A DNA stretch of 64,000 nucleotides from Russula earlei (lineage: Eukaryota; Basidiomycota; Agaricomycetes; Russulales; Russulaceae), in the NCBI GenBank assembly GCA_025769875.1, contig JAGFNK010000152.1, positions 44,911 through 108,910 of the forward strand. The letters run 5' to 3'. This document shows positions 44,082-54,852 of this stretch, piece by piece. Below the pieces are notes generated by a model. It had not been told where the DNA came from. It worked only from the letters and a program-made list of their open reading frames with translations, and made no database searches. A program made the translations under genes and the position numbers. The first letter of the stretch is position 1; every line of letters starts with the position of its first letter.

Positions 44082-47000
44082 TGGCCATAACAACAGTGAA
44101 CATAGCACATTTCGTCTCAGGACAGTTGCCTACATTTACCAACAATGTAGAGGTCCTAAAAATGTGGCCAATCCCATCCCATAACCTTCTTGACAATATA
44201 CACCAAAAGGCTCTAGATGTCAAGACACGTACTGCTGATCCTTAAGGACTCAGGAGCAGGTGGACAAGGGTCAGAACAGATGGTACATGGCATAGGTGGC
44301 GTTGAACAAGAGGATGAGCCAAATGACTAGAAGGTACCAGATGGGGACTGGTATGTGTAACTGGAGGCAGAGGCGAAGGTTAGAGGCCAGTGCAGCGAAG
44401 GGCTTTAGACAAGGCGGTTGTTGAAGAGTACCTTGGAGGCAAGGGAAGTCTTTAAACTGAGCAGTTGCAGGGGAGTACCCAGGAGTATGAGAGTATCACA
44501 AATGGACAGTCTGACAACTGCCATGCTTCATTGGGGCTTATATACAGTGTACAGGGTCGATTACAAAGAACTGGAACTATTCTAGACCCCTTGGTACCAT
44601 CCAATAGGACTACAGAGGCATAAACTTGCTTGTATCAAGTTTCAGGCTTACTGAGTGCATTACTGATCATTGTGGAGTGATGACATCATTATGATGTCAC
44701 TGTGGAGCGCTTAGTGAGCCTATGAGGTCACTGTGGAGTCGCTCAGTCAGCCATGATGTCATTGGAGCCTTGATGACGTCAGATGAGTTATGCAACAGTT
44801 TCTAAAAGTTGGTGTTGCTGTTTCGGGTTCTTGGTGGCTGGGTGACCATGTGGTTGCCACGTGATGATTACCCGATTAGGAAACGGGTGCCTGGTCGTGT
44901 TATAGTGCCTTTGCAATAGTGATATCTTGCACTGCAGGAGGGATAGCCCAAGAAATGGAAGGGATTTGGCAATGCAAAGTGAGAGAGGTCTCTCTTGAGT
45001 GAAACAGGACAATATATGGCCAGGACCTGGCCTTGGTTTGTAACACTAGAGACACATTCAATGTCCATCCATTATCCACATGTGCCCACATCCCACCCAG
45101 CTCGACAACTCCGCTTCCCACTCTGGGTCTTGTCATACTGGAGGGAAACCTCCTTGCTGCGCATGTATGTGACAGGCCTGTGGAGCAGCGCAGAGCTATG
45201 GCTGATGAAAGAGAGGACTGCTGCAGCATCCTACTGCTCACCAGATAGGCGATGTCTATGTGAAGAGGCACAGGCTATGTTCCTAGCCATCCCTTGGGCT
45301 GGTGATGTGCATGGGTTTACTGAAGCTGAACCAGTCATTAAATTAGCGAGCTATCTTTCTCAGGACTGGTTGGCGACTGCTCACGGCAATCACCAACTCG
45401 ACCTTCTCTGATGGAATGTTGCTCACTCTGGAATGGATCCACAGTCCCTCTGTGAGGTTGTGAATCTCAGCTTCTTTCATAAAATAGTGCAGATCTATCG
45501 TACCAGAAATACCACCCCATACAATGCAGTCAGCAGAGCTCACCATTTATGGAATGTTGGAGAGGAGCTAGCAAATGGTATATGGATGACAGTTGTTGGG
45601 ATCATAAATGTCAACAACAACCATTGGGTTGCAGTCATAGTTGACGCTGCCCGGTCAACCATCTGATATGGTGACTCATTGGGTGGCAATGATACTGAGG
45701 TGAAAGCTGCCGTGGCATGGTGGATCAATACCCACATACCACACGAGTTTGCGGAGGAGGACTTACCAATAACATGTCAACAAGATACCCACTCCTGCCT
45801 CATCTTTGCAACTAATGTGGCTGCACACTTTATCCTGCCTGCACAAATACCTCTCCTTCAACCTGACACAGCCACTGAAGAAAGGATCTCTATGTTCATG
45901 CATGTTGCACAGCGTGACCTCAAGCTGGTGAGTTACAAAGTCAATAGGTGTCTGCAAGCTGAATCTGACATTTCCTTAGCAACCAGTGGACCAGGACCCA
46001 CCTGGGGGTCATATCTATACATTCAGTATTGTTCCAGGTGATGGAGGCTTCTTCTTTCCTGTAGTTACAGCTCCCCTGCAGAAGCAAACAATGGTAGGAA
46101 TTGGTATATCCGCGGATGCACCAACACACGCCACACCTGCAGAACACTCACCAATAGTTACTGGATGGCCCGATGTCCCATCCACATCATGCAGTTGTCA
46201 CAACCATATCCTCCACTGGGCCCTCCAACCTCGAATCTGTGAAGAAGCATAAACATGACCCATCTGCATGGCACTCAATTGTGAAGGCTGGATCATTACA
46301 CAGCTTTTTCAAGCCTGTTACAGCTGACGTCGCAGTGGCTGATCAGGCACAGATGTCCTTGGAATGGAGGGAGAACATGGAACAGTTGAAAGCAGGTGAT
46401 GATGCACGTGCAGAACAGGCCAAGCGACAGAAAACAGAAGGAGCAATGCAGCATCAGCGCAAATGCAGGAGTAGGAACATAACTAGTGAAATAAAGTCAG
46501 GAAAGCGAGACTCAAATGGCAAGATAATCAAAGCCAAGGTGGTGCTTGTTTCAGAACAATCTTCATCATTGAATGTGGCCGAAGCAACACATCCAAATCA
46601 TGCTTTCAAAGAGGACAAGCGTTGTGAGCAGACAGATGTTGGACAACCACAATGACTGAGTACAAAGAAGCTGTCTTGACAAACTGGATGTCACCACTTG
46701 TTTGGTTAATAATTGACTGAGTATCCAAACACCATCCAAGTATGAAACCCACCAAGATCGTTCATGAACTCAAGTTGAAGGATCCTGTTCTCTTCGACAA
46801 ACTTGCCCCTCAAACCCATGGTGGTTGGATTGATTGATCCAGTGTTCGTCCAGTCTGGAGTGGAAAGACTCTTGAGCGGGCAGCAAGGGGCAAGACACCA
46901 GGAGGCCTTACAACAAGGGTTGGAGTCCTGGTGCATTGCAGGAGTTGCCATCACCACCAGCTAACACCTTGCCCCAGGTAAAATATCCTGAAGCAACATC

Positions 47001-48325
47001 AGAGGTATTAAAGTACATCAGTGGTCTTTGTGAAGCATCTGTCACACTCACCTTGAACACTGTCCAAGGGCTAATCATTGCTCATTTCCAACATTGCGCA
47101 CCCAAAATCTTCAAGGAGCCATCACTTGATGGCACACTCTTCCGATGTTCTGAGGCATTCATCTTGAAGTTCCTTCATTGTGCGCTAGGCTGGAATATGT
47201 GGCGATCAACACACACAGGCCAGAAGATCCCAGAAAATGCAGATGAGATCCTTAGGAAGGCATTCTTGCGAATAGCATGGGTTGTGAAGGATGAAATGAT
47301 ACCATCAGCACTGATTGTCAACAGCGATCAGACTCAGGTTGTCTTGGCACAGGGCTGCCACATGACTTACACATTGTCCGGTTCAAATCAAGTCGCCACT
47401 GTTGGTGCGGAGGAGAAACGTGCCCTCACAATCTTTCCTAGTGTCACAAACCATGGCAGACTTTTACCCATTCAAGCCATCCACAAAGGGCAGAATCACA
47501 AGTTGCTCCCTAGCCCCACTGCACAGAGCCGGTATGAGTCAGACAAGGCCAGATTCCTCTTTGAGCTCTCTAAGATGACTACATACTGGTCCATGATTGC
47601 GACAATGCAAAACTTCATGAACATCATGCTGGCACCTTATTTTGACAACATCCAGAAGGAGCTTGGGCTGGACCAGGACCAAATGGCCTTGTGGCTCATC
47701 AACTGCTGGTCAGTCCATCGCTCCAAAGAATTCCTGGATTGGATGGCTTTGAAACATGCATCTATCATTGTTATCTTCATTCCTGCTGGCATGACTGGCT
47801 TATTTCAGCCTTGTGATGTTGGCTTACAGCAAATTTTCAAGCATTCACTCAAGAAATCAGCCCATGAAGATGTGGTCCGTGAAGTTCTTAGTGAACTCAA
47901 AGCTGGACACCCAGTACAAGATGTAAAACTTGATATCAGTATCAAAATACTACAGGATTGGACTGTACACTGGATTTGGATGGCTTATCAGGCTCTCAAT
48001 AAGCCTGATATTATTAAGAAGGTAAGTTTGCTCTCCCATCTATGCATTGCTTTGTTGATTAAGACGTTGTCAGGCTTGGGAAATGTGCAGGGCTGGAGAT
48101 TTCAACCTGTCTTACACCAGCCTGACCAGTCATGAGGCATCAAAAGCACTTCATGAGCTTGTTACAGTGGACCCTGACATTTTGGGCAGAGATCACACAG
48201 CCATGTTCCTGAGGCAGGTATGCCCCACCATGCACCTCCTACACTTACTGCGCTACAAGAACAAGCAGAGGACCTTGAAGAGAGTGCTATTGATATTCAT
48301 GGTGATGACAGTGAAGTTCCCATGA
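44082..48325 (+). pseudogene. Ulp1 protease - DDE transposase gene of a basidiomycete transposon, decayed
   Basis: N-terminal part: FVSGQLPTFTNNVEVL; after the inserted B LTR (44218-45045) LRFPLWVLSYWRE. Ulp1-like C48 protease core: NNNHWVAVIVD (His), YGDSLGG (Asp), ITCQQDTHSC (Gln and Cys). Intron about 45927-45979. A coiled linker (46270-46650) follows, including LHSFFKP. DDE_1 domain from about 46960: ALIVNSDQTQVV (first Asp), WLINCWSVHRS (second position is Asn, 47701-47703; Asp expected), GLFQPCDVGLQQ (third Asp). Stops include TGA at 45664-45666 just before YGDS. Known basidiomycete proteins carry both domains in one chain; this copy is dead. Confidence 0.82.
44218..45045 (-). repeat. 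Solo LTR, family B copy 3
   Basis: 828 bp, sense minus, exact TSD CTAGA (44213-44217 and 45046-45050), inserted in the Ulp1-DDE gene. Many CRE-like TGACRTCA words in U3; TATATAAG at about 44543-44536 on the minus strand. Confidence 0.93.
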
Positions 48326-48997
48326 CAGATGTCAGTTTCCACACATACACAACTTGAATGCTCCAACTCTATGGATTGTGATGACAATGACAAGCTGTAC
48401 ATACCAGGAGAAGAAGGTCACCTTGTTTTAACTGCAGATGCAGAGTGTGCTTCAATGGAGTCCATTCAAGGTGAGGTAGTTGATACAACTCAGGCTATTC
48501 AAGCTGTAGAATGATGTGGTAAGCATAAGAAGCATGCAAACATCCTCTATTCCTCCAAATTTTGGGTCATGAATGATGGGAGTGACACAGACAACAAGTA
48601 GATAGAATTTAGGTACTTTTTAAAAATAAATAAATAAATATTCCCATTTAGGAAACCTTTTGATGATTTTTGTCACAGTCTTCATAATTGGTTGTGACCT
48701 GTGACCTGAGCCATATCTCTTCTCTTCAGAGAGGGCTTGTGACACATGACTGAAGAGTTGGTCGTATTAGTACAGTACTCATTCTGGCACAACATTTACC
48801 TAGCCTGGGTAAATGTTGTGCCAGAATGAGTAGACTGTCCTTATTTAACCTTTTTTGTCACATTTTTCATGCTCAACTAAAGTCATTACTTATGTAATAT
48901 AATTTGTGGCCACAAACAGAGCCTACTCAGCACTTGAAATATTTTACATTTATTGTCCACTGACTATAAGCAGACTCAACTTATCCCTTCCTGTCCA
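48326..48997. other. Transposon flank with microsatellite and perfect hairpin
   Basis: No gene seen. Holds an (AAAT)n tract (48634-48652) and a 25-bp perfect inverted repeat with a 7-nt loop at 48776-48832. Presumably the 3' flank of the Ulp1-DDE element; no terminal repeat could be paired with its left side. Confidence 0.5.
48776..48832. repeat. Perfect 25-bp inverted repeat, 7-nt loop
   Basis: Arm CATTCTGGCACAACATTTAC (inside 48776-48800) is mirrored exactly at 48808-48832, with TAGCCTG between. Flanking ACAG and CTGT extend the symmetry imperfectly. Lies in transposon-derived DNA; could be paired element ends left together, or a small hairpin element. Confidence 0.9.
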
Positions 48998-49343
48998 TCA
49001 TGTAGGAAATTTCAGATTTTGCCGATGTGGGTCATCCTTATACAAATTTGCTATCTCGTAGCGGACATCATGTAGTGTCTTCTCGCTTTTCTCTTGCTCA
49101 TGGAGGGGCAATTGTGCCCAGCTGGGACTCGACTGAGACTCTTCGAGTGCCTTGAGCCGTCTGGCAAGGAGATCCAACCTCAAAGATTCCCTATGCCAGT
49201 GGAAGAAATCTTCCTCCTTTCTGCAATGTGATGTTAACTTCAGAGGAGAAATTGAACTCGAAGAGGTCGGTATACCTCACTGCGAGGGATGGAACGAGGC
49301 CACCAGCGAGGCAAAACATGGCAAAGATAAAAGAGGTGCGCAT
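48998..49343 (-). CDS. Small predicted secreted protein 2 (SSP2)
   Basis: 96 residues, exons 49343-49276 and 49220-48998, 55-nt GT-AG intron (donor GTATAC, GTTAAC then TTGCAG at the acceptor). Without splicing the leader frame hits a stop; splicing joins it to a 73-codon open frame, which supports the model. Signal peptide MRTSFIFAMFCLAGGLVPSL then AVR. Mature part is helical and charged: LRLDLLARRLKALEESQSS, QEKSEKTLHDVRYEIANLY, no Cys. Downstream of and co-oriented with RhoGAP (about 970 bp). Unknown function. Confidence 0.62.
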
Positions 49344-50422
49344 CGGTACGTATGCGTAGGATGTTTGAAATGAAAGTTGTCGGGGTAGACTGCAGGTAAC
49401 CGGTACCCGTTAGTCGTGAGTGATGGTAAGTTGGAGCACAGCTGGAGAGGATTGTAACTGCAGGGACTAGCTTTATACTGTGGCGACCCCCCTCCTCTGA
49501 TCAGGATAGGGAGGGGGGCTATACACATGTTGCATCATGTTGTGGTGATGGGACATTATGCGTTGATAATTCCATGCTTGCTCATGAAGGCCATTCGAAA
49601 CTTTCTCATGAAGGTCAAGTGATTCACATAGGACACTGAGAAGCAGGGAAAGCCTGTTTGCTGCTATCACGGAAGAGCCGGACCACTATAACAACGGCTC
49701 ACGACTTGCCGTTAGTGACTGACATGGACGCCAGGGTTGGGGGTAATCGCAAAGGGAAAGGTCGGGCATGAGGTGGTCGACACACGTAGTGACACATCAG
49801 AAGTATTCCGCTCCGCAACTGATACAGTACCGCCCGCCAACCCGGTCGGAATAGTAAATTTTCGCGGTAGCTCTTGATGGAGGTCATTCGAGAAGTCCTC
49901 TCGAATGTACTAGTAGTTTCTTGACCTCTTGTGATGTATGTAAACCTACAAATGGCCTCACTAGGAGGGCAAATCGAATCTCCTGTCCCAGTCGCATTGC
50001 TTTGGCAGTGGTTGGATACTCATTGTCGAGATTCAGATTAAAGGACACACATAGATATTTAAGCAAAGTGGCTAACGCGCTATCAAAGTGCAAGGGAATA
50101 GAGGGCTTACAGTTAGCATTTATATATATATATCAAGGGGATCAGTGCATAGATGACATGTCCGTGCCCCACCCCAGGGCTCATAGTGAAAGAAACGGTT
50201 GAAATCAGTCATGGAATGAAATGTCTCACGAACTCTTTCAACCGACTACGCCTTCTTCCGCATCGCTATCCATCGTCCTCCTCGCCAGTCCCGTCAGACT
50301 CCGCCGTCTTTCCTCAAAAGCTCCAGACGACGGACGCCCGCGCCCCCCCGCGCTGCAGCCCGGCTGATGGCGGAGGCGACGTGCGAGGATCGGAGGAGAA
50401 CGAATTGCGGTTCAGGTTGGAC
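49196..50422 (-). repeat. Segmental duplication, right (parent) copy
   Basis: Direct copy of 42850-44081. Contains RhoGAP 3' end, spacer and SSP2 leader exon. CpGs better kept than in the left copy. Confidence 0.9.
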
Positions 50423-52230
50423 ACGATCGAGTTCACGTTGCCTCCGCCGCCTCGGGGCGGGCGGGAGCCACGGGGCGGGCGTAGACGGGACGGCGTCTCG
50501 GACGAGGCGCCGCGCGAAAGCGACGCTCGGTGGGGGTTCAGCGGCGCATCTTCGCTTTGTGCGATGACGGGCGAAGCACTTCGAGCAGAGGCAGCAAGAG
50601 GCGAGGAAGAGTTCGACGGCGAGCGCACACGAGGGGTACCGCCGCGTCCAGGGCCCGGGCGTGGCGAGCCACTGTTACGACGTTTTGGCGTTGGCGTTGG
50701 CGGTGAGACCTTGACAGGTGCCTCAACGGGAACAGGCACTGGCACTTCAGGTTCGGACTCTGGAGGTGGGGAACTAAAGGCTGGCCGAGGAGGCAGCTCG
50801 TCATCTTCGGGGGGAGGAGATTTAAAAGCAGGCCGAGTTGAAACATCCGATTCCGCAGAAGTAACGCGCCGAGGGACGGGGGCAACCAGCTGTGGAGGCT
50901 CAGGTACAGGTGTGGGCTTCACCAGAAGGGGAGGCGGAGGAGGAACTTGAGGAAGCTGTGCGGCTGGAAGCGTGGAAGTAGGGGCAGGCTCCGAGGCTGG
51001 AGGAGGTGGAGGCACAGATGGAACAGAAGGCGGGACAGACGGTGAAACGAGCAATGGCTCGGCTAGTGGCACAGCTGATGGCAAAGCCGGCGGAACAGCC
51101 GGCGGAACATTTCCCTGTGCTCTTTGGTTCGCAATCCAGTCTCTGGATTCAGTGCCAGCAGAGAGCCTAGCTCTACTCATACGCAAATCAATGGGTGCAG
51201 TCCGTTTGCGAAGGGGTACTTTGCGTTCTGTACCAGCTGTCTTTTTCGCGATCGTAGGAGGGAGGACGTCCGCGAAATGGTTGATGAGATCTATGAAGAA
51301 CACTGTTGGATGACGATCTTGGACCGAGACCCCAGTCTCTCGCTTCGGGCGCAGAATAGCTAACGCAACTCTTAGTCTGGCACAAATGATCGACAACAAA
51401 AACTCACTTCGACCAATGGACAGAGTAAGCTTCGTCACATAAACTTCACCAGTCTCCTCTACATCGGTGTTATTGAGGACCCTAGTACAGATAGTGATGA
51501 TCACGCAAAAAGATAAACAACGAACGTCCGGAGATGAACCACAATCGCGTCAAGAATATATAAAAGGACTTTTGGAAGGCGAAGTAACGCTGTCCTGAGG
51601 GCGTCCAATTGTTCGTGCTCATTAGCAGTTCCTTCTCTCCCTGGGCCGTAAAACCAACTAGAGCTGTTGTCAATGGACTAGACTCCAACATTACAGGTAA
51701 CCTCAATTCAAGCAAAAATAGCTTCACTGCGCTCGCCAGCACGACAGGATCATACTTGGTCACGATATCGGCTGGGATGGGTTGCTCGGGAGAAACGGCA
51801 TTAAGGCTTTCGCGGAGGTGGTGGACCGCGGTCAGAGAAACTTCCTAGATCCAGGCCTTGCGTCTCTCTGCATCGATGACAATCAGCTATGGCGATTTGT
51901 GGACGGGGGACTCACCGTCGTCATTCGGCAGTTGAGGGTACGCTCGACTCAAACCATCCAAAAGTGTAGTCAAAACCGGAGGAACCAGGGACTTGTTCAT
52001 TGCTTCGCCATGCAGAGAATCCGATCCGCCCTCGGACCATCTCCTCAGGTCGATACCAAAGAGAACATCTGATTCGTGATGCGCGACGCTTTCATACACC
52101 TGAGGTTGCGGACGGAATGGTCCGGCTTGGTACCGTTCAATAAGCGCAGGCAATTCGGAATCTGGCAGATATGCGACAATGTGAGATGTAGCACGCTCGA
52201 GGGGGAGTCCAAGGTGCTGCCTGTTAAAGT
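50314..52230 (-). pseudogene. RhoGAP-domain protein, 3' half with a premature stop
   Basis: GTPase-activating protein for Rho-family GTPases, probably of the Rgd1-like fungal group. Minus-strand blocks: ERATSHIVAYLPDSELPALI, FRPQPQVYESVAHHESDVLF, GIDLRRW, then RhoGAP motifs VPPVLTTLLDGLSRAYPQLP, PADIVTKYDPVVLASAVKLF, LPKVLLYILDAIVVHL, EVYVTKLTLSIGR, QDRHPTVFFIDLINHF, PPTIAKK, then KVPLRKRTAP. Long Pro-rich tail ending GGARASVVWSF. The last intron is 51360-51407. A TAG at 51845-51847 stands where WIYEV would be expected, and the splice near 51482-51520 is unclear. The 5' half is absent: the DUF6532 element begins 9 bp after the last recognisable exon. Confidence 0.82.
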
Positions 52231-52238
52231 ACCCCTTG

Positions 52239-54719
52239 CATCAGGAAAAACCTCCCGCGCTAGCGAGAGTAATGCGAAGTAAGTCAAAGATAATGCGCGA
52301 TAAGGAGTAATAAGTGGCAAATAAGTGTCAGTAGACAGCCGATCAATTGGGGGTTGGGGCAGATAAGTGTCAATAACATCAATAACTGTCAGAAGCCTGG
52401 CGAGTAATGCCCGATCAATCTGGGGGGTCAGGTGGATGTACTTCTTTGGTAACAAAATTGAACTATCAGTAGTGAGTAACCAATGCTAAGTGCAATAGTG
52501 CGCACTAATGTGCAATAATACCGTGTTGGAACTAGCAATACATAAATAACTTTCAATAGTCTTGCAATAACTGTCATTACTATGCAAATTGCAGGTAGCT
52601 AAGCCTATTTGCAACCTATACCCCACTTGCGAAGAAGGCACAAAAGTCCAGTGTGCCGCAGAAGTCCAGTGTGTCACATGGTATCATAGATGTTGCATGT
52701 GTTGACTTGGACACAAAGGTCTTGGATATCAAGGAGGGAATGATGATTGGGGGCATTGCCATGCCCATGCCAAGGAGGTTGGAGCGAAGTGCGTGCATAT
52801 GCTGACAAATAAGGTTTGTCACCAAACAAACAAACCACTGATGGTTCGTTTTTTTTCTCCCCAGTGTCCGCTTTCTATGGTGATAGTGGTGGTGCACATG
52901 CCTGTCGTCTTGTAACTGAACCTGTCGAAACTGAAACCACTGGTGACAATAGCAACCCAGAGTCAGAGACTGACTGGCTTGAGGACCTGGAGTCCACCCC
53001 AGCAACCGTCCACGAAACGTTCTGAGGCGATGGTAATTGAGGTATGTCTGCGACATCATTTTATCTCTTCTAAAACTCAAAGCTGTTCATGTAGAGACCA
53101 TCATGGTCAGCTTCAGTTGCCCCTCCCGGGCCTTCTGCTTCAGATGGTGCACTGCCTGGCAGCCAAACTTGGACAACTGACAATGTTCCATCTTCTCGAG
53201 ATTGTCAAAGCAGTGCTACTGCTTTGGCTTTTGAATTTCGCTGGCCCACTGACACCGATCTCATACTTACTCCAGATTCAAACAAGGTAACACTGTCTAA
53301 GCAATGCCCACTAATTAGCCTCATCCTTCAAGATGCAGTGGATAGTGTTCAAGCCAGTTTGCTCATTGATCACGCATTCCCTGATGCCCCTACTGTTCTC
53401 GCAGTGATAAAGGCTGCTCTTTTATCAGCTGCTTCTTCCTGTCCCGGTTCCTCATTCATCCATCAGCGCCTCCAGTCCGATCACGAATACGTGACTAAAA
53501 TTATCCCTGTGGTAAGTTCCTCAGCCAGAGAGATGGCATTACTGATGGAATCAACAGCTGCATGGTCGTGTCCCCCTTTTCCGACGTGAAGCCAAAGAAT
53601 GCTACACTACCATCATCTCGGCTGAGTTGTCAGCCATCCCATCAAAGGCATCAATCATTGCCATTGTTGAGAAGCAGTTAACAGATTACAACTATACGTT
53701 TCCAACCAGCAAAAGTGTAAGTGGACTTATTCTTATTTGATACCATCTAATGTGTGGTTAGGTTTCGTCAAACTTTGGTCTCATAATGTGCTCGCGTCCC
53801 TATTGGAATACGCGGATTATCAATGTGATTCACAATTTGTATTTTGCTGGAGGTGTTAACTCCTTTGTGAGTAAATTTGGACACTGCTTTCCGACACATC
53901 AAGACACCCTTGGGGTGACGACGCGTGAAGTGCCAATACCAATGGTCGCATTGGTAGCAACGGCGGTAAGTCTAGTTTAGTCTTGTCTTCAAAATTTGTT
54001 CTAACTATATATGTAGCTCTATGCTGCCCTGCATGAGTGGCGTACCGGTGTCCACCAGGCCATGGACTTTTCAGCCAATGCATACCTTGATGTCTATCGT
54101 GGCCATATTGGCACATTCAACCATATCCAGGAGCATCGTGGCAATGCGTTCCACATGATGATGGCGGATATTTTTACAAAAGCCCAGTGAGCAATCAAAT
54201 CATCATGCTATACTTTGTTTAAATAATCTACCTTCACGGCAGCACTTCAGCGTTGAGAACCTCGGTCCCAATTGCTGGACTCAACCTTGAAGAACTCAAC
54301 AATTGAGCAAGCTCACACAGTCCTTGGTCCCTCAAACCAACAGTGACATTATACCCACTCATATTGTTCTCTTGGACAAATTATCATTCTCGTACATCTA
54401 CACTTGTTTTTAGTTTGGCATTGTAAAATGCCTACATTAGTATTCCTGTCATAGCGTAGCTTAGCTGAATGGACTGCAAAGTTATTGCGCTATTATCAGC
54501 GCTTATTATCAATCATGTCATGAACTATCCAATCCAAAATTATGGAACAGGAACCATGAATTATCATAATAGCAAAATTATTATCCATAATGACGATAAT
54601 GGTCAATAAAATTATTGGGGGTAAACTGGCAACGATAATTTCAGTTTTTGATAAATGATGCTAGCAAGGGATAATAAGTGCTAATTATCTCTCGCCAGCA
54701 CGGGAGGTTTTTCCTGATG
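52239..54719 (+). mobile_element. Inverted-repeat-bounded segment carrying a DUF6532-like gene
   Basis: Ends CATCAGGAAAAACCTCCCG, followed by (C/T)GCT(A/G)GCGAGAG, are inverted at 52239-52269 and 54689-54719 (two transitions in 31 bp). Inside each end lie 300-400 bp crowded with GATAA, AATAAGTG and GCAATAA words on both strands, like subterminal transposase-binding repeats. The middle is a multi-exon gene. No convincing TSD. Inserted at the broken 5' side of RhoGAP. Confidence 0.6.
52640..54330 (+). pseudogene. DUF6532-like protein gene, function unknown
   Basis: Best part from about 53224: FEFRWPTDTDLILTPDSNKV, QASLLIDHAFPDAPTVLAVI, HEYVTKIIPV, then (intron about 53514-53560) GRVPLFRREAKECYTTIISA, EKQLTDYNYTFPTSKS, (intron about 53717-53761) YWNTRIINVIHNLYFAGGVN, TREVPIPMVALVATA, (intron 53968-54018) LYAALHEWRTGVHQAMDFSA, NAYLDVYRGHIGTFNHIQEH, RGNAFHMMMADIFTKA. 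The layout matches a large agaricomycete family annotated DUF6532 (from memory). The spliced frame is mostly open; the start is not clear and a stop occurs near 53023, so status is uncertain. Confidence 0.55.
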
Positions 54720-54852
54720 TGCTCAACCCTCTCCCAAAGTCAGGTGACCACTAAACACTATTCACCAGCAGGTTCTGATAGTTGCATACTTATAGCAGTG
54801 GGTTAGATGATCAAGAATTACTATAGAAGGCAATTGGGGCAAGAGAATTGGG

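Noticed and set aside
50153..50950. 265-codon Gly/Arg-rich ORF on the plus strand
   Set aside because: Antisense of the Pro/Ser-rich RhoGAP tail, which has splice sites and family motifs.
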